Positions 1 through 9,628 of a stretch of DNA of 64,000 nucleotides are shown piece after piece (position 1 is the stretch's first letter; each line of letters opens with the position of its first letter). The notes under the pieces were generated by a model, which saw only the letters and a program-made list of their open reading frames with translations, did no database searches and was not told the DNA's origin. The position numbers and the translations under genes are program-made. The DNA comes from Microbulbifer agarilyticus (GTDB lineage Bacteria; Pseudomonadota; Gammaproteobacteria; Pseudomonadales; Cellvibrionaceae). Location of the stretch: assembly GCF_001999945.1 (NCBI RefSeq), contig NZ_CP019650.1:3839501-3903500 (forward strand), in the 5' to 3' direction.

Positions 1-705
1 GGCTTCAAACTTACCGGCCATGTCCGGGAGTATGCGTTCGATGCCGCGGGCGAGCCCGGTATCCACGGGAATAATGGAGCCGATGGCAGAGCGCGTTTTG
101 CGTAAATCGGTGTGGTGATAGGCATCGTTGACCGGCTGATCATTCATCGCCGAGTGGATGGTGGTGATTACACCGGCATCGATACCAAAGGCGCTGTCCA
201 GGGCGGCGATTACGGGAATGCTGCAGTTGGTGGTGCAGGAGGCGGCGGAGATGATGGTTTCTTCTCCGCTCAGCGTGCTGTGATTCACCCCGTAGACGAT
301 GGTGGCATCGACGTCGTTTTTCGCGGGCTGCGAGAAAATGACTTTTTTCGCCCCTGCCTTGAGGTGTAATTCGGCGCGTTCGCGCTCGGTGAAACTGCCA
401 GTGCACTCGAGGACGATGTCGACTTGAGTCGAGCGCCAGTCGAGGTCTTCCAGCTCGCTGTAATGGGTTACGGAAATTTTGTCGCCGTTCACCAAAAGGG
501 TGTCGTCCTGCACGGCAACGTCGCCAATAAAGCGACCGTGGACGGTATCGTATTTGGTGAGATGGGCAATGGTGGCGCAGTCGGCCAACTCATTGATGGC
601 GACGATCTGCAATTGATCACGCAGGTTGGATTCGTACAGGGCTCGCAGAACGCTGCGTCCTATACGGCCGTAGCCATTGATCGCGAGTCTTATCGGGTTG
701 GGCAT
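1..705 (-). CDS. epd: Erythrose-4-phosphate / glyceraldehyde-3-phosphate dehydrogenase, C-terminus beyond window
   Basis: NAD-dependent cytosolic dehydrogenase of the GAPDH superfamily; Epd oxidises erythrose 4-phosphate for pyridoxal phosphate synthesis. The 235 residues present show the N-terminal NAD fold (GYGRIG at 11-16), the catalytic-cysteine motif SCTTNC with Cys157, and [10 protein letters not shown] at about 181-190, where the text resembles Epd more than glycolytic GapA. The start ATG at 705 follows a TGAGG ribosome site. The neighbour tkt on the same strand matches the tkt-epd-pgk order of Pseudomonas. The missing C-terminus means Epd versus Gap is not fully settled. A palindromic repeat separates it from tkt. 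Confidence 0.85.
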   Translation of the reverse strand, partial: MPNPIRLAINGYGRIGRSVLRALYESNLRDQLQIVAINELADCATIAHLTKYDTVHGRFIGDVAVQDDTLLVNGDKISVTHYSELEDLDWRSTQVDIVLECTGSFTERERAELHLKAGAKKVIFSQPAKNDVDATIVYGVNHSTLSGEETIISAASCTTNCSIPVIAALDSAFGIDAGVITTIHSAMNDQPVNDAYHHTDLRKTRSAIGSIIPVDTGLARGIERILPDMAGKFEA

Positions 706-762
706 GTATACCTCAGGCTATGTCCACCGCCCTAGGTCAATGCTCGGTTGTCGTGCGGTGGC

Positions 763-873
763 GGCTGGCTACCGGATGCGGATTTTCAGGACCACTGTAA
801 ACCCATCCCTGGGCGTTGCGGCGCAAACCTCCTGTTTGCGACGCTCCTGAAAATCCGCATCCGATACCCAGCC
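763..873 (+). repeat. 29-nt-arm palindromic repeat, copy 1
   Basis: Arms 763-791 and 845-873 pair with 2 mismatches in 29. The 53-nt core holds a hairpin with loop region ACCCATCCCTGGGC and a second hairpin CGCAAAC/GTTTGCG at 822-840. It lies between tkt and epd, which are transcribed in the same direction. The arm contains GCGGATTTTCAGGA. Confidence 0.92.
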
Positions 874-914
874 TGCAATTCAGACCCCACACATTTTCAG
901 CGGGGTCGAACGTT

Positions 915-2915
915 TTACTTCAGCAGACCTTCTACAGCTTCAACCACTTTATCGGTGGTGATGCCGAAGTGCTTCATCAGGTCGCCTGCCGGTGCGGATT
1001 CACCAAAGGTTTCCATACCGATGATGGCACCGTCGAAGCCAACAAACTTGTACCAGTAGTCCTTGTGCGCAGCTTCCACGGCAACGCGGGCACGCACGGC
1101 AGACGGCAGTACAGATTCGCGATAGTCGGCGCTCTGCGCAGAGAAGGCTTCGGCACACGGCATGGAGACAACGCGTACCTTGCGGCCGGACAACTGTTCC
1201 GCGGCAGCAGTGGCTAGTTCGACTTCGGAGCCGGTGGCGATGATGATCGCTTCCGGTTCGCCGTCGCAATCGCGCAGGATGTAACCACCCTTTTCGACGT
1301 TGGTCAGCTGCTCATCGGTACGCGGCTGTGGGGCCAGGCCCTGACGGCTGAAGATGAGCGCGCTGGGGCCGTCGCTGCGGGCGATCGCCATTTTCCAGCT
1401 TACCGCGGACTCGGTGGCGTCACAGGGGCGCCAGGTCTGCAGGTTCGGGGTGGCGCGCAGTGCGGTCAGCTGTTCTACCGGCTGGTGGGTCGGCCCGTCT
1501 TCACCGAGACCGATGGAGTCGTGGGTGTATACGAAGATGACCTTCTGCTTCATCAGCGCGGCCATACGTACGGCGTTGCGGGCGTATTCCATAAACATCA
1601 GGAAGGTCGCGCCGTACGGTACGAAGCCGCCGTGCAGGGCGATACCGTTCATGATGGCGCTCATGCCGAATTCGCGCACACCGTAGTAAACGTAGTTACC
1701 TGAAGCATCCTCTGGGGTGACACCTTTGGTACCGGACCAAATGGTGAGGTTGGAGCCGGCGAGGTCAGCGGAGCCGCCCAGGAATTCCGGCAACAGCGGG
1801 CCGTAGGCATTCAGGCTGTTCTGGCTGGCTTTACGGGAAGCGATCTTCTCGGCATCCGCCTGGCACTGCTTGATGTACTCGTCGGCCTTGGCCATGAAGT
1901 CCACCGGCAGCTCGCCGCTCATGCGGCGTTCAAATTCGGCAGCCAGCTCCGGATGGGCTTCTTTATAGTCTTCGAAGATGTCTTTCCACTCGTCTTCCTG
2001 CGCTTCGCCTTTGGCGCGCGCGTCCCACGCATGGTACAGGTCTTCAGGTACGTGGAAGGGCTCGTGTTTCCAGCCCAGGGTTTCGCGGACCAGGGCGATT
2101 TCGTCGTGGCCCAGCGGTGCACCGTGACACTCTTCGCGGCCCTGTTTGTTCGGGGAACCAAAGCCGATCACGGTTTTGCAGCAGATGATGGTGGGCTTGT
2201 CGGTTACCGCGCGCGCCTCTTCAATCGCCGCTTTGATCGCCGCCGGATCGTGACCGTCTACATTCGGGATCACGTGCCAACCGTAGGATTCGAAACGCTT
2301 GGGCGTGTCGTCGGTGAACCAGCCTTCTACTTCACCGTCGATGGAAATGCCGTTGTCGTCGTAGAAGCCGATCAGCTTGCCCAGGCCCAGGGTACCGGCC
2401 AGGGAGCAGGCTTCGTGAGAGATGCCTTCCATCAGGCAGCCGTCGCCGAAGAAGCAGTAGGTGAAGTGGTCCACCAGCTCATAGCCATCGCGGTTGAACT
2501 GAGCTGCCATCACTTTCTCGGCCAGCGCCATGCCCACCGCGTTGGTGATGCCCTGGCCAAGCGGGCCGGTGGTGGTTTCTACGCCCGGGGCGTAGCCGTA
2601 TTCCGGGTGCCCCGGAGTCTTGGCGTGCAGCTGACGGAAGTTCTGCAACTCATGGATAGACAGGTCATAGCCTGCCAGATGCAGCAAGGAATACAGCAGC
2701 ATGGAACCGTGGCCATTGGACAGCACGAAGCGGTCGCGGTCCGCCCACTCGGGGTTAGCCGGATTGTGTTTCAGATAGTCGTTCCACAGCACTTCAGCGA
2801 TATCTGCCATACCCATGGGGGCGCCAGGGTGGCCACTGTTGGCTTTTTGGACCGCATCCATAGACAGGGCGCGGATGGCGTTAGCCTTTTCTGTGCGAGA
2901 CGGAGTAGAAGACAT
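915..2915 (-). CDS. tkt: Transketolase
   Basis: Thiamine diphosphate enzyme of the pentose phosphate pathway, moving two-carbon units between sugar phosphates. The 666 residues match the usual family length. The N-terminal cofactor-binding domain shows [10 protein letters not shown] at 27-36, SNGHGSML near 66-73 and GDGCLMEG at 157-164; the central pyrimidine-binding domain carries the family text [12 protein letters not shown] at about 470. It starts with ATG at 2915. It is encoded next to epd and divergently from the SahR-like regulator, an arrangement also seen in Pseudomonas near metK. Confidence 0.97.
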   Translation of the reverse strand: MSSTPSRTEKANAIRALSMDAVQKANSGHPGAPMGMADIAEVLWNDYLKHNPANPEWADRDRFVLSNGHGSMLLYSLLHLAGYDLSIHELQNFRQLHAKTPGHPEYGYAPGVETTTGPLGQGITNAVGMALAEKVMAAQFNRDGYELVDHFTYCFFGDGCLMEGISHEACSLAGTLGLGKLIGFYDDNGISIDGEVEGWFTDDTPKRFESYGWHVIPNVDGHDPAAIKAAIEEARAVTDKPTIICCKTVIGFGSPNKQGREECHGAPLGHDEIALVRETLGWKHEPFHVPEDLYHAWDARAKGEAQEDEWKDIFEDYKEAHPELAAEFERRMSGELPVDFMAKADEYIKQCQADAEKIASRKASQNSLNAYGPLLPEFLGGSADLAGSNLTIWSGTKGVTPEDASGNYVYYGVREFGMSAIMNGIALHGGFVPYGATFLMFMEYARNAVRMAALMKQKVIFVYTHDSIGLGEDGPTHQPVEQLTALRATPNLQTWRPCDATESAVSWKMAIARSDGPSALIFSRQGLAPQPRTDEQLTNVEKGGYILRDCDGEPEAIIIATGSEVELATAAAEQLSGRKVRVVSMPCAEAFSAQSADYRESVLPSAVRARVAVEAAHKDYWYKFVGFDGAIIGMETFGESAPAGDLMKHFGITTDKVVEAVEGLLK

Positions 2916-3190
2916 AGGGATCTCTCGGTTTGGGATCTTCGGTTCATCAGATGCGCTGCGGTTCCGGCTCTGACGGCCAGTATGCCGCGGTCCCTCTCTG
3001 CCGGCGCATATCGCGGCCCGGCAAAACGGGGGGCGTATTTTCCCGTACTACCCGGTGGGGCGTAAAGTCTAAGGGTTCGTTTCTTCCTTCAGCACAGCAA
3101 CATTTTCCTAACAAATAGCAATCCTGCTGTACCCGCGGGATTCTCCATGGAATTCACCTCACCTGCATCAATTTTTTTAAATACAGCTAA
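2916..3190. other. Divergent intergenic region between tkt and the sahR-like gene
   Basis: This carries the tkt promoter region and, at its right end, the operator and promoter of the regulator described separately. Short reading frames here have no recognisable product. Apart from a T-rich run near 3172-3179 I see no other defined element. Confidence 0.5.
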
Positions 3191-3230
3191 ATCAAAAATT
3201 TTTGATATAGATCAAAAGCACTGCTAGACT
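3191..3230 (+). promoter_or_regulatory. sahR promoter with overlapping palindromic operator
   Basis: A perfect 16-bp palindrome ATCAAAAATTTTTGAT spans 3191-3206 and is followed by a third half-site (ATCAAA at 3211-3216). The right half overlaps a -35 box TTGATA (3202-3207), with a 17-nt spacer to a -10 TAGACT (3225-3230) preceded by TGC. Transcription would start at or next to the ATG at 3238. Operators of this AT-rich inverted form are typical of ArsR-family regulators; autoregulation is an inference. Confidence 0.65.
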
Positions 3231-3237
3231 CCCCGCC

Positions 3238-4215
3238 ATGCTTGAGTCCAATAGTGCCTCCAGCCAACCGGCCGGGGATGACAAACAACATGCCAGCGAC
3301 CAGATTCCGCAACTGGCAGCGACCCTCAAGGCCGCCGGCGATCCGTTGCGTCTGGAGATCTTGCGCCTGCTGGCGCAGGACTCCTACAGCGTGCTGGAGC
3401 TGTGCCACATCTTCGACCTGCGCCAACCAGCGCTTTCGCACCACCTTAAGGTGCTCTCTCAGGCTGGCCTGGTGAGCAAACGCCGCGAGGGCAACAACCT
3501 GTTCTACCGGCGCACCGCCAACAGTGACTTGCTCCAGCAACTGTTCAGTGGCCTCGACCAGCTGCCGCTGGGCGCTGACCGCGCCGCCACCGTGGCCCAG
3601 GTTGCCGCCGAGCGTGCCGAGGCCTCGCGGCGCTTCTTCGCCGACTACGGCAATCGCTTCCGCGAGCAGCAGGAGTTGATCGCCAGTTATAGCGTCTACG
3701 GCCCGCAGGTAGCACAGCTGCTAAAACCCGGCCGTCACGCACTCGAGGTGGGCCCTGGTGAGGGTGAGTTTCTGGAGGAGCTGGCCAGCCGATTTGGCAC
3801 GGTAACCGCGCTGGATCTGTCCCAGACCATGCTCGAACGCGCGCAGGCGTTTTCCGATGACAAGGGCCTGCAGAATATCGAGTTCGTGTGTGATGACACG
3901 CGTGCCGCCGCAGCCCGCCCGGAAAGCGCGGACTGCATTGTGGTGAATATGGTGTTGCACCACACGCCAGATCCCGCGCAGATTTTTCACGATCTGCAAA
4001 AGTCTTTAAGGGCCGGCGGGCAGCTGCTGATTACCGACCTGCACGACCACGCGCAGGACTGGGCAAGGGATGCCTGCGGCGATCTGTGGTTAGGTTTTAC
4101 GCCGCAGCAACTGGTCGAGTGGGCAGCGGACGCAGGCCTGGGCAAAGGGCGCAGTGTGCACAGCGCGCTGCGCAACGGCTTCCAAATTCAGATTCAGGAA
4201 TTTGTTAAACCCTGA
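3238..4215 (+). CDS. SahR-like ArsR-family regulator with methyltransferase domain
   Basis: The 325-residue protein joins an ArsR-type winged helix (about 25-100, recognition helix around QPALSHHLKVLSQAGLV at 63-79) to a class I methyltransferase fold, with SAM/SAH motif LEVGPGEG at 169-176. This architecture defines SahR, described as a repressor of SAM-cycle genes that senses S-adenosylhomocysteine. It is followed after 138 nt by metK, ahcY and metF, which fits that role. There is no ribosome-binding site; the promoter places the transcript start at the ATG, suggesting a leaderless mRNA. The cysteine pair of metal-sensing ArsR proteins is absent. Confidence 0.82.
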   Translation: MLESNSASSQPAGDDKQHASDQIPQLAATLKAAGDPLRLEILRLLAQDSYSVLELCHIFDLRQPALSHHLKVLSQAGLVSKRREGNNLFYRRTANSDLLQQLFSGLDQLPLGADRAATVAQVAAERAEASRRFFADYGNRFREQQELIASYSVYGPQVAQLLKPGRHALEVGPGEGEFLEELASRFGTVTALDLSQTMLERAQAFSDDKGLQNIEFVCDDTRAAAARPESADCIVVNMVLHHTPDPAQIFHDLQKSLRAGGQLLITDLHDHAQDWARDACGDLWLGFTPQQLVEWAADAGLGKGRSVHSALRNGFQIQIQEFVKP

Positions 4216-4353
4216 CAATTCCAAAAAACGCCTTCAAGCAGCAAACCATTTACGTATTAGCCAAGTACTAGGCAGTGTCGGCGGGAGAAACCGTAGTTCC
4301 CCGCGCCAGCATAGGAATAACTGAAGCGCGACAAGCGCATAGGAGAACTCAGC

Positions 4354-5574
4354 ATGAGTGAATACAGCATTTTTACTTCGGAATCAGTCTCCGAAGGCCA
4401 CCCAGACAAAATCGCCGACCAGATTTCCGATGCGGTACTGGACGCCCTGCTGGCACGCGACAAAAACGCCCGTGTTGCCTGTGAAACGCTGGTAAAAACC
4501 GGTATCGCGGTTATTGCCGGCGAAATCAGCACCAATGCCTGGGTCGACCTGGAAGATCTCGTGCGCAAGGTCATTACCGACATCGGTTACACCTCTTCTG
4601 CGGTAGGTTACGACGGCGAAACCTGTGGCGTGATCAATGTCATCGGCAAGCAGTCCGTGGATATCGCGCAGGGCGTGGACCGGGTAAAACCGGAAGACCA
4701 GGGCGCCGGTGACCAGGGCCTGATGTTCGGCTATGCCACCGATGAAACCCCGACGTTCATGCCGTCACCGGTGTACTACGCACACCGTCTGGTGGAGCGT
4801 CAGGCAGAAGCACGCAAGTCCGGCCTGCTGCCGTGGCTCCGCCCGGATGCGAAGAGCCAGGTTACCTTCCGCTACAACGAGCAGGGCGAGCCCTGTGCGA
4901 TCGATGCGGTCGTACTTTCTACCCAACACAATGAAGAAGTGTCTCAGGAAGACCTGCGCGAAGCAGTGATGGAGCTGATCGTGCACCACGTGCTGCCAGC
5001 CGACCTGCTGCATGAAAACACCAAGTACCACATCAACCCGACCGGCAAATTTGTGATCGGTGGGCCTGTGGGCGACTGCGGTCTGACCGGCCGTAAAATT
5101 ATCGTGGACACCTATGGCGGTTCCGCCCGTCACGGCGGCGGCGCTTTCTCCGGTAAGGATCCATCCAAGGTTGACCGTTCCGCAGCTTATGCGGGCCGCT
5201 ACGTAGCGAAAAATATCGTCGCCGCTGGTCTCGCCAAGCGCTGTGAGATTCAGGTGTCCTATGCGATTGGCGTCGCCGAGCCGACCTCTGTTTCTATTAA
5301 CACCTTCGGCACCGGCAACATCAGCGACGAAAAGCTGATCGAACTGGTACGGGAAAACTTCGACCTGCGCCCCTACGCAATCTCCAATGCGCTGGACCTG
5401 CTGCACCCCATGTATCAGCTGACTGCTGCCTATGGCCACTTCGGCCGCGAGCCGTTCGAGCACAGCTACAAGTGGATCGACAGCAACGGTAAGGAACAGG
5501 TAGAGACCTTCACCGCTTTCCCGTGGGAAAAAACCGACAAGGCGGAAACCCTGCGCGCTCAAGCGGGCTTCTAA
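4354..5574 (+). CDS. metK: S-adenosylmethionine synthase
   Basis: Makes S-adenosylmethionine from methionine and ATP in the cytosol. The 406-residue product has the ATP-site text [17 protein letters not shown] near residue 15-31, the signature [12 protein letters not shown] at about 118-129, and the glycine-rich [17 protein letters not shown] near 264-280. The start ATG at 4354 has GGAGA 8 nt upstream. It lies between the SahR-like regulator and ahcY on the same strand. The 138-nt leader contains a small GC hairpin (GGCGGG/CCCGCGCC, about 4278-4304) but I cannot match it to a known SAM riboswitch. Confidence 0.97.
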   Translation: MSEYSIFTSESVSEGHPDKIADQISDAVLDALLARDKNARVACETLVKTGIAVIAGEISTNAWVDLEDLVRKVITDIGYTSSAVGYDGETCGVINVIGKQSVDIAQGVDRVKPEDQGAGDQGLMFGYATDETPTFMPSPVYYAHRLVERQAEARKSGLLPWLRPDAKSQVTFRYNEQGEPCAIDAVVLSTQHNEEVSQEDLREAVMELIVHHVLPADLLHENTKYHINPTGKFVIGGPVGDCGLTGRKIIVDTYGGSARHGGGAFSGKDPSKVDRSAAYAGRYVAKNIVAAGLAKRCEIQVSYAIGVAEPTSVSINTFGTGNISDEKLIELVRENFDLRPYAISNALDLLHPMYQLTAAYGHFGREPFEHSYKWIDSNGKEQVETFTAFPWEKTDKAETLRAQAGF

Positions 5575-5593
5575 TCAAAAAACACCGAATACA

Positions 5594-5611
5594 GAGGCCC
5601 GCACGGGCCTC
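5594..5611 (+). repeat. Strong hairpin between metK and ahcY
   Basis: GAGGCCCG, a CA loop and CGGGCCTC form an 8-bp stem 26 nt before the ahcY start. No U-run follows, so it is not a canonical terminator; it may act as an mRNA stability or processing element. Confidence 0.6.
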
Positions 5612-5637
5612 CAAGAAAATTCTCAAGGATCTAACTA

Positions 5638-7023
5638 GTGAACCAAATGAGCACCGAATTCAAAGACTTCAAGGTTGCAGATATCAACCTGGCCGACTGG
5701 GGCCGCAAGGAAATTGAAATTGCCGAAGGCGAAATGCCGGCGCTGATCACCCTGCGTGAAAAGTACCGTGCGGAGCAGCCGCTGGCAGGCGCCCGCATCA
5801 TGGGCTGCATCCACATGACCATCCAGACCGCGGTGCTGATTGAAACCCTGGTGGCGCTTGGCGCAGAGGTACGCTGGTCTTCGTGCAACATTTTCTCCAC
5901 CCAGGACCACGCCGCTGCGGCCATCGCCGCGCGCGGAATCCCGGTATTTGCCTGGAAAGGTGAGACCGAAGAGGAATACGAGTGGTGCCTGGAACGCACC
6001 ATCGGCGCAGACGCCGCTGGCTGGCAGCCAAACATGATTCTCGATGACGGCGGTGACCTCACCGAACTGCTGCACCGCAAGTACCCAGAGCTGCTGGACA
6101 ACTGTCACGGTATCAGTGAAGAAACCACCACCGGCGTACACCGCCTGCAGGACATGCTAAAGGCAGGTACCCTCAAGGTGCCGGCGATCAACGTGAACGA
6201 CGCCGTAACCAAGAGTAAAAACGACAACAAGTACGGTTGTCGCCACAGCCTGAACGATGCCATTAAGCGCGGCACCGACCACCTGCTGTCCGGCAAAAAA
6301 GCGCTGGTTATCGGTTACGGTGATGTGGGCAAAGGCTCTGCGGCGTCCCTGCGCCAGGAAGGCATGATCGTAAAAGTGACCGAGGTTGACCCCATCTGTG
6401 CCATGCAGGCCTGTATGGACGGTTTCGAACTGGTTTCCCCGTATATCAACGGCGAAAACAACGGCACCGCAGATTGCATCGACCGCAGCCTGCTCGCCAA
6501 TACTGACCTGATCGTGACGACTACCGGCAACGTGAATGTGTGCGACGCGCACATGCTGGCGGCACTGAAGTCCGGTGCAGTGGTGTGCAACATCGGCCAC
6601 TTCGACAACGAAATCGACACCGCGTTTATGCGCGAAAACTGGGAGTGGCAGGAAGTGAAACCGCAGGTGCACAAGATTGTGCGCGATGCGGCGACCAACG
6701 ATCACCTGCTGCTGTTGTCCGAAGGTCGCCTGGTAAACCTGGGCAACGCCACCGGCCACCCCAGCCGCATCATGGACGGCTCCTTCGCCAACCAGGTACT
6801 GGCTCAGATCCACCTGTACAAGGAAAAGTTTGCCGACCTGCCCGCAGACCAGAAAGTATCCGCGCTGTACGTAAAAGTACTGCCGAAGCACCTGGACGAA
6901 GAAGTGGCCAAGTACATGGTCGAGGGCTTTGGCGGCGTAATTACACGCATGACCGAAGACCAGGCCAAATATATCGGCGTATCTGTTGACGGCCCGTACA
7001 AGCCAGAAAGCTACAAGTATTAA
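5638..7023 (+). CDS. ahcY: Adenosylhomocysteinase
   Basis: NAD-dependent enzyme that hydrolyses S-adenosylhomocysteine to homocysteine and adenosine, relieving product inhibition of methyltransferases. The 461 residues contain the substrate-domain text [11 protein letters not shown] near 56-66, the NAD motif [10 protein letters not shown] near 225-234, and the conserved C-terminal tail ending in SYKY. The start could be GTG 5638, preceded by AAGGA, or ATG 5647; I give the longer form. With metK upstream and metF downstream it completes the cycle that the SahR-like protein is expected to control. Confidence 0.96.
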   Translation: MNQMSTEFKDFKVADINLADWGRKEIEIAEGEMPALITLREKYRAEQPLAGARIMGCIHMTIQTAVLIETLVALGAEVRWSSCNIFSTQDHAAAAIAARGIPVFAWKGETEEEYEWCLERTIGADAAGWQPNMILDDGGDLTELLHRKYPELLDNCHGISEETTTGVHRLQDMLKAGTLKVPAINVNDAVTKSKNDNKYGCRHSLNDAIKRGTDHLLSGKKALVIGYGDVGKGSAASLRQEGMIVKVTEVDPICAMQACMDGFELVSPYINGENNGTADCIDRSLLANTDLIVTTTGNVNVCDAHMLAALKSGAVVCNIGHFDNEIDTAFMRENWEWQEVKPQVHKIVRDAATNDHLLLLSEGRLVNLGNATGHPSRIMDGSFANQVLAQIHLYKEKFADLPADQKVSALYVKVLPKHLDEEVAKYMVEGFGGVITRMTEDQAKYIGVSVDGPYKPESYKY

Positions 7024-7027
7024 GATG

Positions 7028-7071
7028 CCTCAGGACCGGTCGTGAGTCACCATCGCGACCGGTATCCGAGG
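7028..7071 (+). promoter_or_regulatory. Hairpin in the metF leader
   Basis: ACCGGTCG (7035-7042) pairs perfectly with CGACCGGT (7056-7063), and CCTC (7028-7031) pairs with GAGG (7068-7071) to extend the stem. The GAGG side is the purine-rich stretch just before the metF ribosome-binding region, so folding could limit translation. It does not match the SAH riboswitch core I know. Confidence 0.45.
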
Positions 7072-7086
7072 GAACGGAAAAGAACA

Positions 7087-7926
7087 ATGAGTGATTTACG
7101 TATTAGTTTTGAGTTTTTCCCACCCAAGACCGAAGAGGGTCGGGAAAAACTGAAGAGCACCCGCGAGCAGCTGCAAGCATTTAACCCGGAGTTTTTCTCC
7201 GTTACCTACGGTGCCGGCGGCACCACCCGCGATACCACCGCCAATATTGTGTGCGGCCTGCGGGAAAAGGGGGTTTCCATTGCACCGCACCTGTCATTTG
7301 GCGGCGACAACGAAGAGATCGTGCTGGGCCTGCTGAACCGCTACAAGGAAGCCGGCGTCGACCGCATCGTGGCCCTGCGCGGTGACATGCCTTCCGGTAT
7401 GGGTGCCGTTGCGCAGCTGGTGTACGCCAACGAATTGGTAGCCTTTATCCGCCGCCATACCGGTGACCACTTTCACCTGGAAGTCGCGGCCTACCCGGAA
7501 ATTCATCCGGAAGCCGGCAGTTACGATGACGATATCCGCTATCTGAAAGGCAAGTTTGATGCAGGTGCCAACAGCGCCCTGACGCAATACTTCTATAACC
7601 CGGATGCGTATTTCTATTTCCTGGATCAGTGCGCCAAGGCCGGTATCGATGCGCCGATTTACCCCGGCATCATGCCGATCACCAACTTCACCAACCTGGC
7701 GCGCTTCTCCCGCAACTGCGGCGCAGAAATCCCGCGCTGGCTTAAGTACCGCATGGAAAGCTTCAGCAATCCGGATGATGTAAAAAAGCTGGGTTTGGAA
7801 ATCGTCACCGACCTGTGCGAAACCCTGCTCGAGGGCGGCGCGCCCGGACTGCATTTCTACACCATGAATCAGGTGGGGCCGACGGCCAGTATTCTGGATG
7901 CACTGCAGCTGACGCGGGAAGCCTGA
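7087..7926 (+). CDS. metF: Methylenetetrahydrofolate reductase
   Basis: FAD enzyme that makes 5-methyltetrahydrofolate, the methyl donor for homocysteine remethylation. The 279-residue barrel protein opens with ISFEFFPPKTEEG (6-18) and carries FSVTYGAGGTTRDTT near 38-52 and LRGD near 97-100, typical of the family. An in-frame ATG at 7042 would add 15 basic residues encoded by the upstream hairpin; 7087 is preferred because it matches the usual N-terminus and has GGAA 6-9 nt upstream. It is the last gene of the SAM-cycle cluster and ends at a bidirectional terminator. Confidence 0.95.
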   Translation: MSDLRISFEFFPPKTEEGREKLKSTREQLQAFNPEFFSVTYGAGGTTRDTTANIVCGLREKGVSIAPHLSFGGDNEEIVLGLLNRYKEAGVDRIVALRGDMPSGMGAVAQLVYANELVAFIRRHTGDHFHLEVAAYPEIHPEAGSYDDDIRYLKGKFDAGANSALTQYFYNPDAYFYFLDQCAKAGIDAPIYPGIMPITNFTNLARFSRNCGAEIPRWLKYRMESFSNPDDVKKLGLEIVTDLCETLLEGGAPGLHFYTMNQVGPTASILDALQLTREA

Positions 7927-7935
7927 CCCCTTACT

Positions 7936-7967
7936 TTGACGGCGCCGTGATCGGCGCCGTCAATTTT
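7936..7967. terminator. Bidirectional terminator between metF and the OmpA-like gene
   Basis: TTGACGGCGCC, a 6-nt loop and GGCGCCGTCAA form an 11-bp stem followed by TTTT on the plus strand, with an A-rich complement serving the convergent gene. Confidence 0.8.
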
Positions 7968-8620
7968 CAATTCGCTGGCGGCCCGCTGGCACCATCTCGC
8001 CCTGCTTTCTTCGGCGACCCCAAACGCACGTTCAGCGGCTTGCCATCGAAGTCGATCACCCGCACCACCAAACGTCGATTTTTCTCACGCCCGCGTTGAG
8101 TGGCATTGTCTGCGATTGGGTCGGAATCTCCGAGCCCTGCAGCTTCCACACGGCCGGAATCAATTCCTCGCTCCAGTAAAAACTGACGCACCCAGTCAGC
8201 CCGCCACTGCGATAGCTTGCGATTTTTATCGGGATCACCGGCGTTGTCCGTATGTCCTTCCACCACAATCTTGAGTGCTGGAAAATCGCGCATGATAACC
8301 AGCAGAGCCTCGACATCCCCCAACGTATCCATCTTGGGAGCAAAGCCGCCGGGAAGAAAATCCACCGCCAACACAAAGCTATCTCCCAGCTCCCGTGTCT
8401 GCCCCATCAAGTAGCGCACCATATCGTCGCCAAACGGGGCCGCTTCGCGGGCAGTTTTTTCGCTTAAGCCATTGCTCACAAGTTCCCGTGGATCGAGAGC
8501 GTATTTCTTGGTGGGATCGGTACAGCCCGTCGCAAGCAGGATAGCAAGCGTTAAAGGAGGCATTGCGAAGATGTAGCTACGACGGGTACGCAGTGAAGAC
8601 TTTGAACATGCGTTGGGCAT
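7967..8620 (-). CDS. OmpA-family lipoprotein
   Basis: Predicted outer-membrane lipoprotein of 217 residues. A basic N-terminus and hydrophobic stretch lead to a lipobox LATGC at about 29-33. The C-terminal half is an OmpA/MotB peptidoglycan-binding domain with VVEGHTDNAGDP near 118-129 and an NRRLVVRV motif near 180-187. The ATG at 8620 has GAGGAG 9 nt upstream; an internal ATG at 8563 would still leave a lipoprotein signal. The residues between lipobox and OmpA domain suit a short tether. Transcribed alone, convergent with metF. Confidence 0.85.
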   Translation of the reverse strand: MPNACSKSSLRTRRSYIFAMPPLTLAILLATGCTDPTKKYALDPRELVSNGLSEKTAREAAPFGDDMVRYLMGQTRELGDSFVLAVDFLPGGFAPKMDTLGDVEALLVIMRDFPALKIVVEGHTDNAGDPDKNRKLSQWRADWVRQFLLERGIDSGRVEAAGLGDSDPIADNATQRGREKNRRLVVRVIDFDGKPLNVRLGSPKKAGRDGASGPPAN

Positions 8621-8854
8621 GGGGTCAGCTCCTCAACGAGAATCTATGGGCGCCCGCGACGTACACGAGCACCTGCGTTTTAACGATTCTAGAGTCAGGG
8701 AAAAGTATTCCCTAGGTGAACCCAAGCATCATCCTTCACCGCCACCAGCCTAACCGGCACAGCCTTCAACAAAACCTCTGAGTACGCGTATTTCTGAAAA
8801 GACCAACGGGACTCTAACCTTCACAAATTGCCCAAAGCCCTCTGGGAGATGGCT

Positions 8855-9607
8855 ATGAACAAACAGCTCCTGCTTACCATTCTCGGCATCGCCGCCATTG
8901 CCTGGGCGCTGGTGTTTAACGCCAAGGTCACTGCACAGCAAATCGTCACCGTGGATCCGGGGGATGCCTGGCTGAATGCCAGTGAAGGCTATCAGGAGAA
9001 AGTAACCTGGCGCATTGCCAGTAGGGGCGGTGCCGCCTCACCGCGCGGGGTGTTTGTAAATCTGGATAACAACGAAGAGCTCGCGGTAGTTGACCAAATT
9101 CTCGAATTCAGTGGCGACAGCGGTCAGCTGACAGAGATCGTACAAATTTCTCCGGTGCAGGCACGAAGCTGGCACCAGAAAGGGGTCAGAAGAGTTGGCT
9201 ACCGACGCGTGTTTGCCGGCCCCTCAGGCAGCCTTTCCAACCATATCCTGTTTGATCTGGACTCCAGCGGTCGCCTGGCACAAGTAAAGGCCTCACCACC
9301 CTCACAGACCGTAAGCGGCAAATCCCGTCAAATGATGATGGCATGGAACCTGGATAGCGACCTGGGCAACATCAGCGCGACATCCACCAGCGGACAATTT
9401 CTGGTGGGAGACACGGTAATTTACGAGGTCGCTGAAGCGGTAACCGCGCAGGCCGGCAAGCCATTGCGAGAAACTGTTGAATTACCGCCCGGCCTGGTGC
9501 GGTCATTACTGGCGCAGGGTATTAATGAGGTGCGCTACACCCGGACTTTTGTGGATGAAAAGGACACGCGGCGCAGCGCTTCAGTAGAGGTTCAATTGAC
9601 GGAGTAG
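8855..9607 (+). CDS. Secreted protein with two related halves, function unknown
   Basis: The 250-residue product starts with a signal peptide (MNKQLLLTILGIAAIAWAL, then an Ala-rich cleavage region). The rest looks beta-rich and internally duplicated: a hydrophobic strand, then a segment ending GVRRVGYRRVF near 115-125 in the first half and GINEVRYTRTF near 222-232 in the second, each preceded by a matching P-V-Q/L-P-P-G-L-V stretch. I do not recognise a family. The start at 8855 is chosen because GGGAG lies just upstream, although an in-frame ATG exists at 8828. It stands alone with no operon partner. Confidence 0.6.
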   Translation: MNKQLLLTILGIAAIAWALVFNAKVTAQQIVTVDPGDAWLNASEGYQEKVTWRIASRGGAASPRGVFVNLDNNEELAVVDQILEFSGDSGQLTEIVQISPVQARSWHQKGVRRVGYRRVFAGPSGSLSNHILFDLDSSGRLAQVKASPPSQTVSGKSRQMMMAWNLDSDLGNISATSTSGQFLVGDTVIYEVAEAVTAQAGKPLRETVELPPGLVRSLLAQGINEVRYTRTFVDEKDTRRSASVEVQLTE

Positions 9608-9628
9608 CAGCACAATACGTTAAATACG

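Noticed and set aside
763..873. Palindromic repeats as ordinary rho-independent terminators
   Set aside because: No U-run follows the arms, arms are 29 nt, copies occur inside operons and in a divergent gap, and the conserved core would be needless in a terminator.
1953..3065. Long plus-strand reading frame opposite tkt
   Set aside because: It mirrors the transketolase codons on the other strand and has no recognisable domain or ribosome site; a shadow of tkt.
4216..4353. SAM or SAH riboswitch before metK or ahcY
   Set aside because: The leaders contain hairpins, but none matches the SAM-I, SAM-II or SAH riboswitch cores I know; kept only as plain hairpins.
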